This document shows, in pieces, positions 7,250-13,008 of a stretch of 14,481 bases of DNA. The DNA is taken from positions 1 through 14,481 of the forward strand of contig DAOWOP010000054.1 in the NCBI GenBank assembly GCA_030642005.1. The letters are read 5' to 3'. Made by a program: the position numbers and the translations under genes. Numbering within the stretch: the stretch's first letter is position 1; each line of letters begins with the position of its first letter. The notes beneath the pieces were generated by a model that saw only the letters and a program-made list of their open reading frames with translations, was not told the origin of the DNA and did not search any database. This DNA is from Planctomycetales bacterium (GTDB lineage Bacteria; Planctomycetota; Phycisphaerae; SM23-33).

Positions 7250-7314
7250 CCAATGACCAATGTCTAACGCTTTGCATTTTTTCGTCATTGTTTATTAGTC
7301 ATTGATTAGACATT
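7225..7314. repeat. palindromic element with internal tandem units, hairpin D
   Basis: AATGTCTAA (7259-7267) pairs perfectly with TTAGACATT (7306-7314). The arm between also carries degenerate GTCATTG units (7284-7304) complementary to the TGACCAA units on the left. The pairing is looser than in hairpins A-C but the design is the same. It lies between sppA and the zinc-ribbon gene. Confidence 0.6.
7231..7262. repeat. TGACCAA tandem repeat
   Basis: Just over four copies of the 7-base unit TGACCAA run head to tail. The first copies encode the end of SppA and the out-of-phase unit supplies its TGA stop (7247-7249). Confidence 0.85.
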
Positions 7315-7378
7315 TAAACTTATCATTTATTGGCAGGTGTGGTTTTCTTCCACAGGTGTTTTCGACGGAGTAGGTTGC

Positions 7379-7781
7379 ATGGCTTTGAAGGTTCGCTGTC
7401 AGCAGTGCCGTAAGAAGATATCGCTCGACGACGCCTTTGCCGGCGGCGTGTGCCGCTGTCCGTATTGCAAGACGATAACGATGGTTTCCGGCGGATCGGC
7501 GGTTTCCCGCACGACCAGACCTGACAGGCCCGATACGCCGGCCGATGCGGTTTCGCAGGTTCAACCGGTTCGAAGCAGTCCCGCTGGCCAAACCGGTCCT
7601 GATTCAGGGAATTGTGGCGCTGGTGCTGTTGGGACTTGTGCTGTTGCTGCTGGTTGTGGGGGTGATGCTTGTCCTTGAGATAAGGGCCAGCCTGAAAGAG
7701 CCTTCCGGCGGCACGTGGCCAGGTTACAAACAGGGCGAACGGAACAAATGTCAATGGCGACAACAACTTACCGATTACTGA
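7379..7781 (+). pseudogene. zinc-ribbon, single-TM protein gene, frameshifted
   Basis: An N-terminal zinc ribbon (Cys7, Cys10, then Cys25, Cys27 and Cys30 in CRCPYC) is read in one frame from ATG 7379, preceded by GGAG at 7367-7370. That frame runs on into a Gly/Cys-rich tail with no sign of a domain and stops at 7678. An overlapping frame, open from about 7545 to 7781, encodes a strongly hydrophobic membrane segment (PVLIQGIVALVLLGL onward, about 27 residues) and a polar tail. Zinc ribbon, Pro/Thr-rich linker and one membrane helix make one sensible protein if a base is removed near 7571 (CCGGTTCGAAGC). So the gene is either broken by a one-base insertion, shifted by the ribosome, or misread in sequencing. 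It lies directly before the corrinoid methyltransferase gene. Function unknown. Confidence 0.65.
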
Positions 7782-7792
7782 CTACCAATTAG

Positions 7793-7798
7793 AAGGAG
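7793..7798 (+). promoter_or_regulatory. ribosome binding site that decides the methyltransferase start
   Basis: AAGGAG touches the ATG at 7799, so that ATG cannot use it. It stands six bases before GTG 7805, the ideal distance, and the protein from GTG begins MIIIGEKIN, as expected for the family. Confidence 0.75.
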
Positions 7799-7804
7799 AT
7801 GCTT

Positions 7805-8602
7805 GTGATCATCATTGGTGAAAAGATTAACGCGACACGGAAGTCCATCGCCGCCGCCATCGCCGACAGGGATGAGCAGCACATCATCGCAACCGCCGTC
7901 GAACAGGTCGCCGCCGGCGCGAACTGCATCGACCTGAACGGCGGGGACCCGAAGGCTGAAGCGGAAATAGCCAACATGGAATGGCTGGTAAAGTTGGTCC
8001 AGTCCAACATCGACGCGCCGCTGTGCCTTGATTCAGCCAATATCGACGCCGTCAAAGCCGGTCTGGCGCTGGTGGAAAAGAAACCCATCGTCAATTCCGT
8101 CTCCCTTGAGACCGAACGGCTGGAAGCCTTTCTGCCCGTGTTGGCTGATCACGAGTGCATGGTAATCGCGCTGTGCATGTCCAATGCCGGCATGCCCACG
8201 GGCGTCGACGACCGCGTCGAACGGGCCGAAGGCCTTATCGAGCAGATTACCGGCATCGGGAAAAAGGTCGAAGAAATTATCATCGACCCGTGCTTCGTGC
8301 CGGTCTCGACCGACCCGCAGTCGGCCAGGAACACCTGCGAAGCCATCAGGATAATCCATGAGAAGTTCCCTGATGTCCATATCGGCGGCGGGTTGAGCAA
8401 CACAAGTTTCGGCCTGCCGGGGCGGAAATTCATCAACCTGGCGATGATGGCGACGGCTGTTTATTTCGGAATGGACGCCGCTATCGTGGACCCGTGCACG
8501 CCGAACATGGTTCCGCTGATGTTGGCCGGCGAGGTTATAAGCGCCGCCGATGAGTGGTGCGCAAACTACGTCGCCGCACACCGCGAAGGAAAATTGAAAT
8601 GA
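7805..8602 (+). CDS. methyltetrahydrofolate:corrinoid methyltransferase (AcsE/MeTr family)
   Basis: A 265-residue pterin-binding TIM barrel predicted to move the N5 methyl group of methyltetrahydrofolate to a Co(I) corrinoid protein in the cytoplasm. From the GTG start the key family positions all line up: GEKIN (5-9), DLNGG (43-47), Asp76 in CLDSAN, Asn97 in IVNSVS, Asp161 in IIIDP and Asn199 in GGLSNTSFGLPGR. In Moorella AcsE the matching residues are Asp75, Asn96, Asp160 and Asn199. Length agrees with AcsE (about 262). It is followed after hairpin E by a corrinoid-activation protein, which supports a corrinoid-linked role. It may serve a Wood-Ljungdahl-type pathway, one-carbon demethylation, or a split methionine synthase; a dihydropteroate synthase is less likely from the motifs. 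No corrinoid protein gene is in the window. Confidence 0.88.
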   Translation: MIIIGEKINATRKSIAAAIADRDEQHIIATAVEQVAAGANCIDLNGGDPKAEAEIANMEWLVKLVQSNIDAPLCLDSANIDAVKAGLALVEKKPIVNSVSLETERLEAFLPVLADHECMVIALCMSNAGMPTGVDDRVERAEGLIEQITGIGKKVEEIIIDPCFVPVSTDPQSARNTCEAIRIIHEKFPDVHIGGGLSNTSFGLPGRKFINLAMMATAVYFGMDAAIVDPCTPNMVPLMLAGEVISAADEWCANYVAAHREGKLK

Positions 8603-8609
8603 TTATAAT

Positions 8610-8729
8610 ATTGGGTGGCACCTTCAACCGAAGCGAAGCGTAGGTTGTGGGTGCTGGATGGACAATGGCGTAAAGCACCCACAAGCTTCGCTTCACTTCG
8701 TTCCGCTGCGCTTGAAGGTGCCACCCAAT
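8610..8729. repeat. 120-bp inverted repeat, hairpin E
   Basis: The outer arms 8610-8627 and 8712-8729 are perfectly complementary over 18 bases, and the inner arms 8645-8655 and 8674-8684 over 11 bases. Between them are unequal AAGCGAAGCG-like and CGCTTCACTTCG-like segments (17 and 27 bases), complementary in type but differing in copy number. The whole gap between the methyltransferase and activation-protein genes is this element; its right end is 17 bases before the next ATG. It could attenuate or stabilise a shared transcript. Confidence 0.85.
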
Positions 8730-8745
8730 GTGGGATTTGTGGACT

Positions 8746-10605
8746 ATGAGTGCGAAGGCACAAGGTATTATCGAACTGCCCGACCGGCGTATCGAATGTC
8801 AGATCGATGCGCCATGCCTGTTGACCGACCTGGTCGCCGGGGCCGGTGTGATTCTGAACGTCGCCTGCGGCGGGTTGGGCACGTGCGGCGGGTGCGCCGT
8901 CGATGTCCTTACCGGGCGGTTCAGCGACCTTGGCGGCAACGAAATTGCAGTCGATACCGGCAAGGCCAAACGAGTGCTTGCATGCCAGACACGCCTGCTG
9001 GACGGCGAATTCCTGATTCGCATCCCACACCACAGTCTTGTCTCTGCCGGCGAAAAAGTCGTCATGGACTTCGCCCACACACCGCCGAGATCGCTCCGCC
9101 CGCCCGTCCGAAAGGAATACCTCCGCCTGTCAAAACCGACGCTCCGGGACCCGCGAGGCGACCTCGAACGGATAATCGACGAACTACACACCCGCGGATA
9201 CGAAGGGCCTGTGAACTCGTCGGTGCAACTCGCCCGTGCCGCCGAGCAGGTTTTAACGGGTGAGTATGAACTGACCGTTACTGTCGCTTGCGAAAGTGGT
9301 CGATGGTATTTGATTCGCATCGAGCCGGGCGATACGACCTCGTCGCTCTACGGCGCTGCTGTCGATGTCGGCACAACTACGGTGGTCGTTGCGCTGGTTG
9401 ATCTGGCGGCAGGGAAAATCCTCGACGCCGCCAGCGGATACAATCAACAGATCATCCGCTGCGACGACGTTGCCAGCCGGATCAGTTACGCCGGCGACCC
9501 GCAGAAACTGGAGGAACTGCGAGACCTGGTCGTCGAATCGACGGTCAATCGCCTCTTGAGGCTGCTGGTCCGTCGGCACGGGCTGGCGTCCGCGGACGTG
9601 GCGCACATGGCCGTTTCGGGCAATACGATAATGGCGCACCTGTTTTGCGGGGTATCACCGGCCGGGATGGGCGGCGTGCCGTTCGCGCCGGTAACCAACT
9701 TCCCCGGCCCGTACCACGCCGGCTCGCTGCACCTGGCGATGAACGGCGACGGGTTGGTCGATATCTTCCCGTCGGCGGCGGGGTACATCGGCGGGGACAT
9801 CACGGCGGACATGTACGTCTGCGGGCTGACGGACTGCCGGGAACTGACGGTGATAATCGACATCGGAACCAATGCCGAGATCGTCGTGGGCAACCGCGAC
9901 CGCGCCATCGCCTGCGCCGCTCCCGCGGGTCCGGCCTTCGAGGGCGGTGGACTGACCTGCGGCATGAGAGCGGCGGCCGGAGCGATTGACACGTTCGCCC
10001 TGGAGACGCTCGATTCCGAGCCGACTTACACCGTCATCGGCGAGGCCAAACCAGCCGGCGTGTGCGGCAGCGGCTTGATCGACTTCCTCGCACAGGCGCA
10101 CCGCGCAGGCGTGATTTCACAGACCGGACGATTTACGGATGAGGCGAAGGCGAAGTGCTCCGGCATTGTTCAGGCCGACGACGGGATAATGGCCTACGAG
10201 GTCGTTCCCGCCGACCGGACCGACGACGGGCTTAAACCGATCCTTATCACCGAGCGCGACATTGCAACGCTGCTCCAGGCTAAGGGCGTTATCTTCGCCG
10301 CGCTTCAGATTGCGATGAAGCATTTCGGAGCGGGCTTCGATGAGATAGAGCAATTTTACCTTGCCGGCGGGTTCGCCCGGCACATCGATCTGGACAATTG
10401 CGTCGCGACGGGCCTGCTGCCCGACATCGCCCGCGACAAGTACACCTTCATCGGCAACGGCTCACTGGCAGGCGCCTTCGTGGCGCTGCTGGATGAGGAA
10501 GTCAGGACGAAATTGCCGCACATAGCCGCTGCGCCGACAGTAATCGAACTGAACCTCGACGAAGATTTCCAGAACGCCTACACAATGGCGATGCTCTTGC
10601 CATAA
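8746..10605 (+). CDS. ferredoxin-ASKHA corrinoid-activation protein (RACE/RamA type, DUF4445)
   Basis: A 619-residue protein predicted to use ATP and an iron-sulfur cluster to reduce inactive Co(II) corrinoid to Co(I). The N-terminal plant-type ferredoxin domain (about 5-95) has ligands Cys41, Cys47, Cys50 and Cys80 in the pattern C-X5-C-X2-C-X29-C, expected for [2Fe-2S]. A linker domain follows (100-195), then the ASKHA ATPase region: YGAAVDVGTTTVVVALVDL (202-220), TVIIDIGTNAEIVVGN, and FYLAGGFARHIDLDN near the end. Length fits RACE proteins (about 620-640). ATG 8746 is chosen because an earlier in-frame ATG (8728) lies in the arm of hairpin E; GGGA at 8732-8735 may be the ribosome site. The adjacent methyltransferase is its natural partner. 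It could be AcsV-like or the activator of a methionine synthase lacking its own reactivation domain. Confidence 0.9.
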   Translation: MSAKAQGIIELPDRRIECQIDAPCLLTDLVAGAGVILNVACGGLGTCGGCAVDVLTGRFSDLGGNEIAVDTGKAKRVLACQTRLLDGEFLIRIPHHSLVSAGEKVVMDFAHTPPRSLRPPVRKEYLRLSKPTLRDPRGDLERIIDELHTRGYEGPVNSSVQLARAAEQVLTGEYELTVTVACESGRWYLIRIEPGDTTSSLYGAAVDVGTTTVVVALVDLAAGKILDAASGYNQQIIRCDDVASRISYAGDPQKLEELRDLVVESTVNRLLRLLVRRHGLASADVAHMAVSGNTIMAHLFCGVSPAGMGGVPFAPVTNFPGPYHAGSLHLAMNGDGLVDIFPSAAGYIGGDITADMYVCGLTDCRELTVIIDIGTNAEIVVGNRDRAIACAAPAGPAFEGGGLTCGMRAAAGAIDTFALETLDSEPTYTVIGEAKPAGVCGSGLIDFLAQAHRAGVISQTGRFTDEAKAKCSGIVQADDGIMAYEVVPADRTDDGLKPILITERDIATLLQAKGVIFAALQIAMKHFGAGFDEIEQFYLAGGFARHIDLDNCVATGLLPDIARDKYTFIGNGSLAGAFVALLDEEVRTKLPHIAAAPTVIELNLDEDFQNAYTMAMLLP

Positions 10606-10633
10606 TTGCAGGTATCCAAAAACATCGTCGAAA

Positions 10634-10662
10634 GGTAAGCCGACTTTCGGCGTCGGCTTGCC
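10634..10662 (+). terminator. probable terminator after the corrinoid-activation gene
   Basis: GGTAAGCCGAC (10634-10644) pairs with GTCGGCTTGCC (10652-10662), an 11-base stem with one wobble and a seven-base loop, 28 bases after the stop codon. Only a short TTT follows, so it is a weak intrinsic terminator or a processing hairpin. Confidence 0.55.
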
Positions 10663-10694
10663 GTTTCGCAACGTCCATGCTAGGCTTTCTTGTT

Positions 10695-11420
10695 ATGGCC
10701 GTCGCCCGTAAGAGAATTATCGATAATCTTCAGCGAGTTCGCTGCAATATCGCCGCTGCCGCCGAACGCGTTCGGCGCGACCCGGACGAGATTCAACTTG
10801 TCGTCGTTACCAAGGCCGCCGAGATCGAGGACGTCAAAACCCTCATCGACTTAGGCGTGGTGGACCTCGGCGAGAACCGCGCCAAGCAACTTATCGAACG
10901 CGCCGAGGCGGTGGCCTCCTGGCTGGGGCGACGCCGGAAGCAAATGCCTGACCGGGTCCGCTGGCACATGATAGGGCACCTCCAGCGGAACAAGGTCAAA
11001 GGCGTTCTGCCCGTCGCGGCGATGATACATTCGGTCGATACGCTCCGGCTGGCTGAGGAAATTGACCGCCGGGCCGAGCAGGCCGGGATGGTCGCCGATA
11101 TCCTGCTGGAGGTTAATTGCTCGGCCGAGCCGCAGAAATTCGGCGTCCCTGTCGGGGCTGCGGCGCACATGGTCGATCAAATCTCCACGATGAAGGACCT
11201 CCGCATGGCCGGACTGATGACAATGGCGCCCCTGGCCGCCGACCCGGAAAAGGCCCGCCCCACCTTCGTCCGCCTCCGCGAACTGTTCGAGGACATGCAG
11301 GCCGAAAAAATCGGCGGAAAAGATTTTGAGCATCTCTCAATGGGAATGAGCCAGGATTACGAAGTAGCCGTCGAAGAAGGCGCAACCATCCTCCGCATCG
11401 GCACGGCTCTGTTTGAATAA
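10695..11420 (+). CDS. yggS: YggS/PROSC-type PLP homeostasis protein
   Basis: A 241-residue pyridoxal-5'-phosphate carrier that keeps vitamin B6 and amino/keto acid pools balanced. It has an alanine-racemase-like TIM barrel fold. Lys40 in QLVVVTK is the PLP Schiff-base lysine; other family segments are LGENRAKQL, WHMIGHLQRNK, SVDTLRLAEEI, LEVNCSAEPQKFG, GLMTMAPL, HLSMGMSQDYEVAVEEGAT and ILRIGTALF. The usual Gly-Arg/Glu ending after TALF is replaced by a single Glu and stop, so the C-terminus is slightly short. ATG 10695 is chosen because the protein then begins like other YggS proteins; ATG 10677 is an alternative and neither has a clear Shine-Dalgarno sequence. A diverged copy of its last 13 codons lies downstream of hicB. 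Confidence 0.92.
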   Translation: MAVARKRIIDNLQRVRCNIAAAAERVRRDPDEIQLVVVTKAAEIEDVKTLIDLGVVDLGENRAKQLIERAEAVASWLGRRRKQMPDRVRWHMIGHLQRNKVKGVLPVAAMIHSVDTLRLAEEIDRRAEQAGMVADILLEVNCSAEPQKFGVPVGAAAHMVDQISTMKDLRMAGLMTMAPLAADPEKARPTFVRLRELFEDMQAEKIGGKDFEHLSMGMSQDYEVAVEEGATILRIGTALFE

Positions 11421-11450
11421 GCCACAGAGGCACAGAGGACGCAGAGGAAA
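11394..11450 (+). repeat. left copy of direct repeat flanking hicAB (yggS 3' end plus CACAGAGG repeat)
   Basis: This segment holds the last nine codons of yggS and then the low-complexity stretch GCCACAGAGGCACAGAGG onward. It recurs at 11990-12050 with two synonymous changes in the coding part, a four-base indel after the stop codon and one difference in the repeat part. The CACAGAGG stretch here lacks the complementary right arm that the downstream copy has. Confidence 0.85.
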
Positions 11451-11479
11451 TAAATCATCAAGAAGCCGGGAACACGAGA

Positions 11480-11731
11480 ATGAACCGCAAGAAATTATTG
11501 CGACGGTTGAGTCAAGGCGCTCTGCACAATGTCTCCTTTCGTGATATGGTGAATCTGATTGAGGGATTTGGATTTGTTTTGGACCGGACGAGCGGAAGTC
11601 ATCACATTTTCGTTCATCCTGACATTTCTGAACTTATCAATTTTCAGGATGTTCGGGGCCAGTTGAAACCATATCAAATTAGACAGTTCCTTCGGCTTGT
11701 TGAGCGGTATAATATGAGATTAGAGGAATGA
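11480..11731 (+). CDS. hicA: HicA family mRNA interferase toxin
   Basis: An 83-residue predicted toxin that cleaves mRNA and tmRNA independently of their sequence context, after release from HicB. It has the short dsRNA-binding-like fold with the hallmark RTSGSHHIFVHP (36-47); the first His of GSHH is the expected catalytic residue. The tail LKPYQIRQFLRLVE (63-76) also fits. Its stop codon overlaps the first possible hicB ATG (ATGA, 11728-11731), so the two genes are translationally coupled in the usual toxin-first order. Its base composition is clearly more A/T-rich than hicB or yggS, consistent with acquisition by transfer. The ribosome site is weak (CGGG at 11467-11470). The pair is bracketed by repeated yggS 3' ends. 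Confidence 0.88.
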   Translation: MNRKKLLRRLSQGALHNVSFRDMVNLIEGFGFVLDRTSGSHHIFVHPDISELINFQDVRGQLKPYQIRQFLRLVERYNMRLEE

Positions 11732-11733
11732 CG

Positions 11734-11955
11734 ATGAGCGACTACCATATCAATATCTTTTATAGCGAGGAAGACGGCGGGTACATCGCCGACATCCCCG
11801 ACCTGGAATCGTGCTCTGCCTTTGGCAAGACACCTGAAGAAGCGCTGGCCGAAGTAGAGAAGGCCAAGGCTGCCTGGCTCCAGGCCGCCCGCGATGCCGG
11901 CAAACCCATCCCGCAGCCGCGCTATCGGCCTGCGATTTATCAGGCTATCGGTTGA
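11734..11955 (+). CDS. hicB: HicB family antitoxin
   Basis: A 73-residue predicted antitoxin that binds and blocks HicA. It shows the UPF0150/HicB core: YHINIFYSEEDGGYIADIPDL, then a Cys-containing turn SCSAFGKTPEEALAEVEKA, then a helix and the proline-rich tail GKPIPQPRYRP. It ends right after this tail, so it lacks the C-terminal ribbon-helix-helix or HTH DNA-binding domain of longer HicB proteins. Autoregulation would then need another route. GAGG (11723-11726) stands seven bases before ATG 11734; the earlier ATG at 11728 overlaps the hicA stop codon but has almost no spacing to that site. Either start is possible and they differ by two residues. Confidence 0.85.
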   Translation: MSDYHINIFYSEEDGGYIADIPDLESCSAFGKTPEEALAEVEKAKAAWLQAARDAGKPIPQPRYRPAIYQAIG

Positions 11956-11977
11956 CTCCGACGGATGGGGATAACTC

Positions 11978-12016
11978 GCCGCCATCGGTCGCATCGGAAC
12001 GGCGCTGTTTGAATAA
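11978..12016 (+). pseudogene. remnant of a yggS 3' end
   Basis: Read in frame, the 13 codons give AAIGRIGTALFE and a TAA stop; yggS ends ATILRIGTALFE. From CGCATCGG onward the only base differences fall at third codon positions and are silent, so the remnant comes from a diverged working yggS rather than from decay of the local gene. It is too short to be expressed. Confidence 0.75.
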
Positions 12017-12050
12017 CCTCGCCACAGAGGCACAGAGGACGCAGAGAAAA
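11990..12050 (+). repeat. right copy of direct repeat flanking hicAB
   Basis: Partner of 11394-11450: the last nine yggS-like codons, then GCCACAGAGGCACAGAGG onward. Here the CACAGAGG part continues into a complete hairpin (12021-12095). Confidence 0.85.
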
Positions 12051-12095
12051 ACAAAAATATTGAAATTGTCTCTGTGTTCTCTGTGTCTCTGTGGC
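12021..12095. repeat. CACAGAGG-type inverted repeat, hairpin F
   Basis: Arms 12021-12047 and 12069-12095 pair over 27 bases, with three differences that are all G-T wobbles. The loop is 21 A/T-rich bases. The units are 8-9 bases long. It lies between the convergent hicB and PfpI-type genes, ending eight bases from the latter's stop codon, and could serve as a terminator in both directions. Confidence 0.88.
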
Positions 12096-12102
12096 GGTTG
12101 TT

Positions 12103-12621
12103 TTATGAAAGCGACTTGATAATCGCACCGCAGAACGCGGGCAGGTCGTCGGGCGTGCGGGCGGTTATGAGATTGCCATCGACGACGCATTCTTCATCAA
12201 CCCAGTCGGCCCCGGCGTTAATCATATCGTGCCTGATGGCAATGAACGACGTGGCTTGCCTGCCTTCCAGCGCGTCGGTGCAGCAGAGCATCCATCCGCC
12301 GTGGCAGATGGCGGCCAGGATGATTTTGGCCTCGACGCACTGCCGGATGAAGCGAATCATTGATTCATCCCGCCGCATGAAGTCCGGCGCCCACCCGCCG
12401 GGGATAATCACAGCCTCGAAGTCCCCGCCGGCCACATCACCGGCGGCAGCGTCTGAAACGCACGGATAACCCAGTTTCGACGGGTACGTCGCGCCCGCCG
12501 CCGGAGCGACAAGCACAACCTCTGCCCCTTCTTCGGCCAACCGATAATACGGATACCACACCTCCAGTTCCTGGTAGGCCTGGTCCAGCATTATCGCGAT
12601 TTTCTTGCCTTGAAGTTTCAT
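12103..12621 (-). CDS. DJ-1/PfpI family protein
   Basis: A 172-residue cytoplasmic protein of the class I glutamine amidotransferase-like fold, PfpI branch. Family members are described as intracellular proteases, glyoxalases or deglycases, and the exact activity cannot be settled from sequence. Cys106-His107 in AAICHGGWML is the nucleophile elbow, and Glu18 in AYQELEVWYP matches the conserved acidic partner; the 88-residue spacing equals Glu12-Cys100 in Pyrococcus PH1704. Further family segments are PGGWAPDFMRRD, DEECVVDGNLITARTPDDLPAF. The start is supported by AGGA seven bases upstream on the minus strand. Hairpin G lies just upstream and hairpin F just downstream. No operon partner is visible. 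Confidence 0.9.
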   Translation of the reverse strand: MKLQGKKIAIMLDQAYQELEVWYPYYRLAEEGAEVVLVAPAAGATYPSKLGYPCVSDAAAGDVAGGDFEAVIIPGGWAPDFMRRDESMIRFIRQCVEAKIILAAICHGGWMLCCTDALEGRQATSFIAIRHDMINAGADWVDEECVVDGNLITARTPDDLPAFCGAIIKSLS

Positions 12622-12641
12622 TGTCTGTTCCTTTCATAAGT

Positions 12642-12716
12642 AGCCGCGAACAACGCGAACATTAAAAGAGATGGGAACGAAAAGAAGAAACAAAAAAGTT
12701 CGCGGTGTTCTTGGCT
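12642..12716. repeat. CGCGAAC-type inverted repeat, hairpin G
   Basis: Arms 12642-12660 and 12698-12716 are complementary at 16 of 19 positions with a 37-base A-rich loop. The left arm has an internal repeat, CGCGAACAA then CGCGAACAT. It lies 21 bases upstream of the PfpI-type gene, in the divergent gap toward the tRNA. Confidence 0.7.
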
Positions 12717-12758
12717 GGGTACATGTTATCGAAACCATTCGTATCTATGTAAAGTTCC

Positions 12759-12786
12759 TTGGCGGGCGCAGCCGAATTGCTATACT
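12759..12786 (+). promoter_or_regulatory. promoter of the tRNA-Ala gene
   Basis: TTGGCG (12759-12764), a 16-base spacer and TATACT (12781-12786) resemble a sigma-70 promoter. Transcription would start near 12793, about 12 bases before the mature tRNA 5' end. Confidence 0.5.
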
Positions 12787-12804
12787 GTAGTTGTTTGAAA
12801 TTTC

Positions 12805-12877
12805 GGGGATGTAGCTCAGTTGGGAGAGCGGCTGGTTCGCAATCAGCAGGTCAGGGGTTCGAGTCCCCTCATCTCCA
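12805..12877 (+). tRNA. tRNA-Ala (anticodon CGC)
   Basis: A complete 73-base cloverleaf. The acceptor stem GGGGATG/CATCTCC contains the G3-U70 wobble pair, the identity element of alanine tRNA. The D stem is GCTC/GAGC. The anticodon stem GCTGG/TCAGC encloses the loop TTCGCAA with anticodon CGC at 12838-12840, reading GCG codons. A five-base variable loop is followed by the T stem AGGGG/CCCCT with loop TTCGAGT. The discriminator base is A12877. CCA is not encoded, so it must be added after transcription. Confidence 0.96.
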
Positions 12878-12879
12878 GT

Positions 12880-12963
12880 CTTCGCCCTTCGGGCTACGCC
12901 TTGGCAAGCCAGTCTTCGTTCCCAGGGGACGAAGATTGCCACGGCGTAGCCTGCAGGACGAAG
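12880..12963. repeat. 84-bp nested inverted repeat, hairpin H
   Basis: Outer arms 12880-12907 and 12936-12963 are complementary over most of 28 bases, including GGCTACGCC with its exact complement. An inner stem TCTTCGTTCCC (12913-12923)/GGGGACGAAGA (12925-12935) has one wobble. It begins three bases after the tRNA and ends 45 bases before the xylA ATG, so it may terminate the tRNA transcript or sit in a joint tRNA-xylA leader. Confidence 0.8.
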
Positions 12964-12977
12964 CCGGGCATCATTCA

Positions 12978-12990
12978 TGACAGCCTGTCA
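12978..12990. promoter_or_regulatory. short palindrome upstream of xylA
   Basis: TGACAGCCTGTCA is a perfect 6-base inverted repeat around one base, four bases before the xylA ribosome binding site (AGGAG, 12995-12999). It may be an operator or a small hairpin controlling translation; no regulator gene is nearby. Confidence 0.35.
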
Positions 12991-13008
12991 CAACAGGAGT
13001 AACCAACC

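Noticed and set aside
7231..7262. Short-spaced direct repeats as a possible CRISPR array
   Set aside because: The 7-base units are contiguous with no spacers.
6248..7288. A 346-codon minus-strand frame opposite sppA
   Set aside because: Shadow of a gene with intact catalytic residues; its start lies in the TGACCAA repeat region.
7799..7801. ATG as start of the corrinoid methyltransferase
   Set aside because: AAGGAG abuts it with no spacing; GTG 7805 has ideal spacing and the expected N-terminus.
7702..7804. Cobalamin riboswitch before the corrinoid genes
   Set aside because: The upstream region is coding or too short, and I see no B12-box-like conserved core.
11394..12050. hicAB repeats as terminal repeats of a transposon
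   Set aside because: The repeats are direct, include the end of a host gene and have diverged at silent positions; no transposase lies between them.
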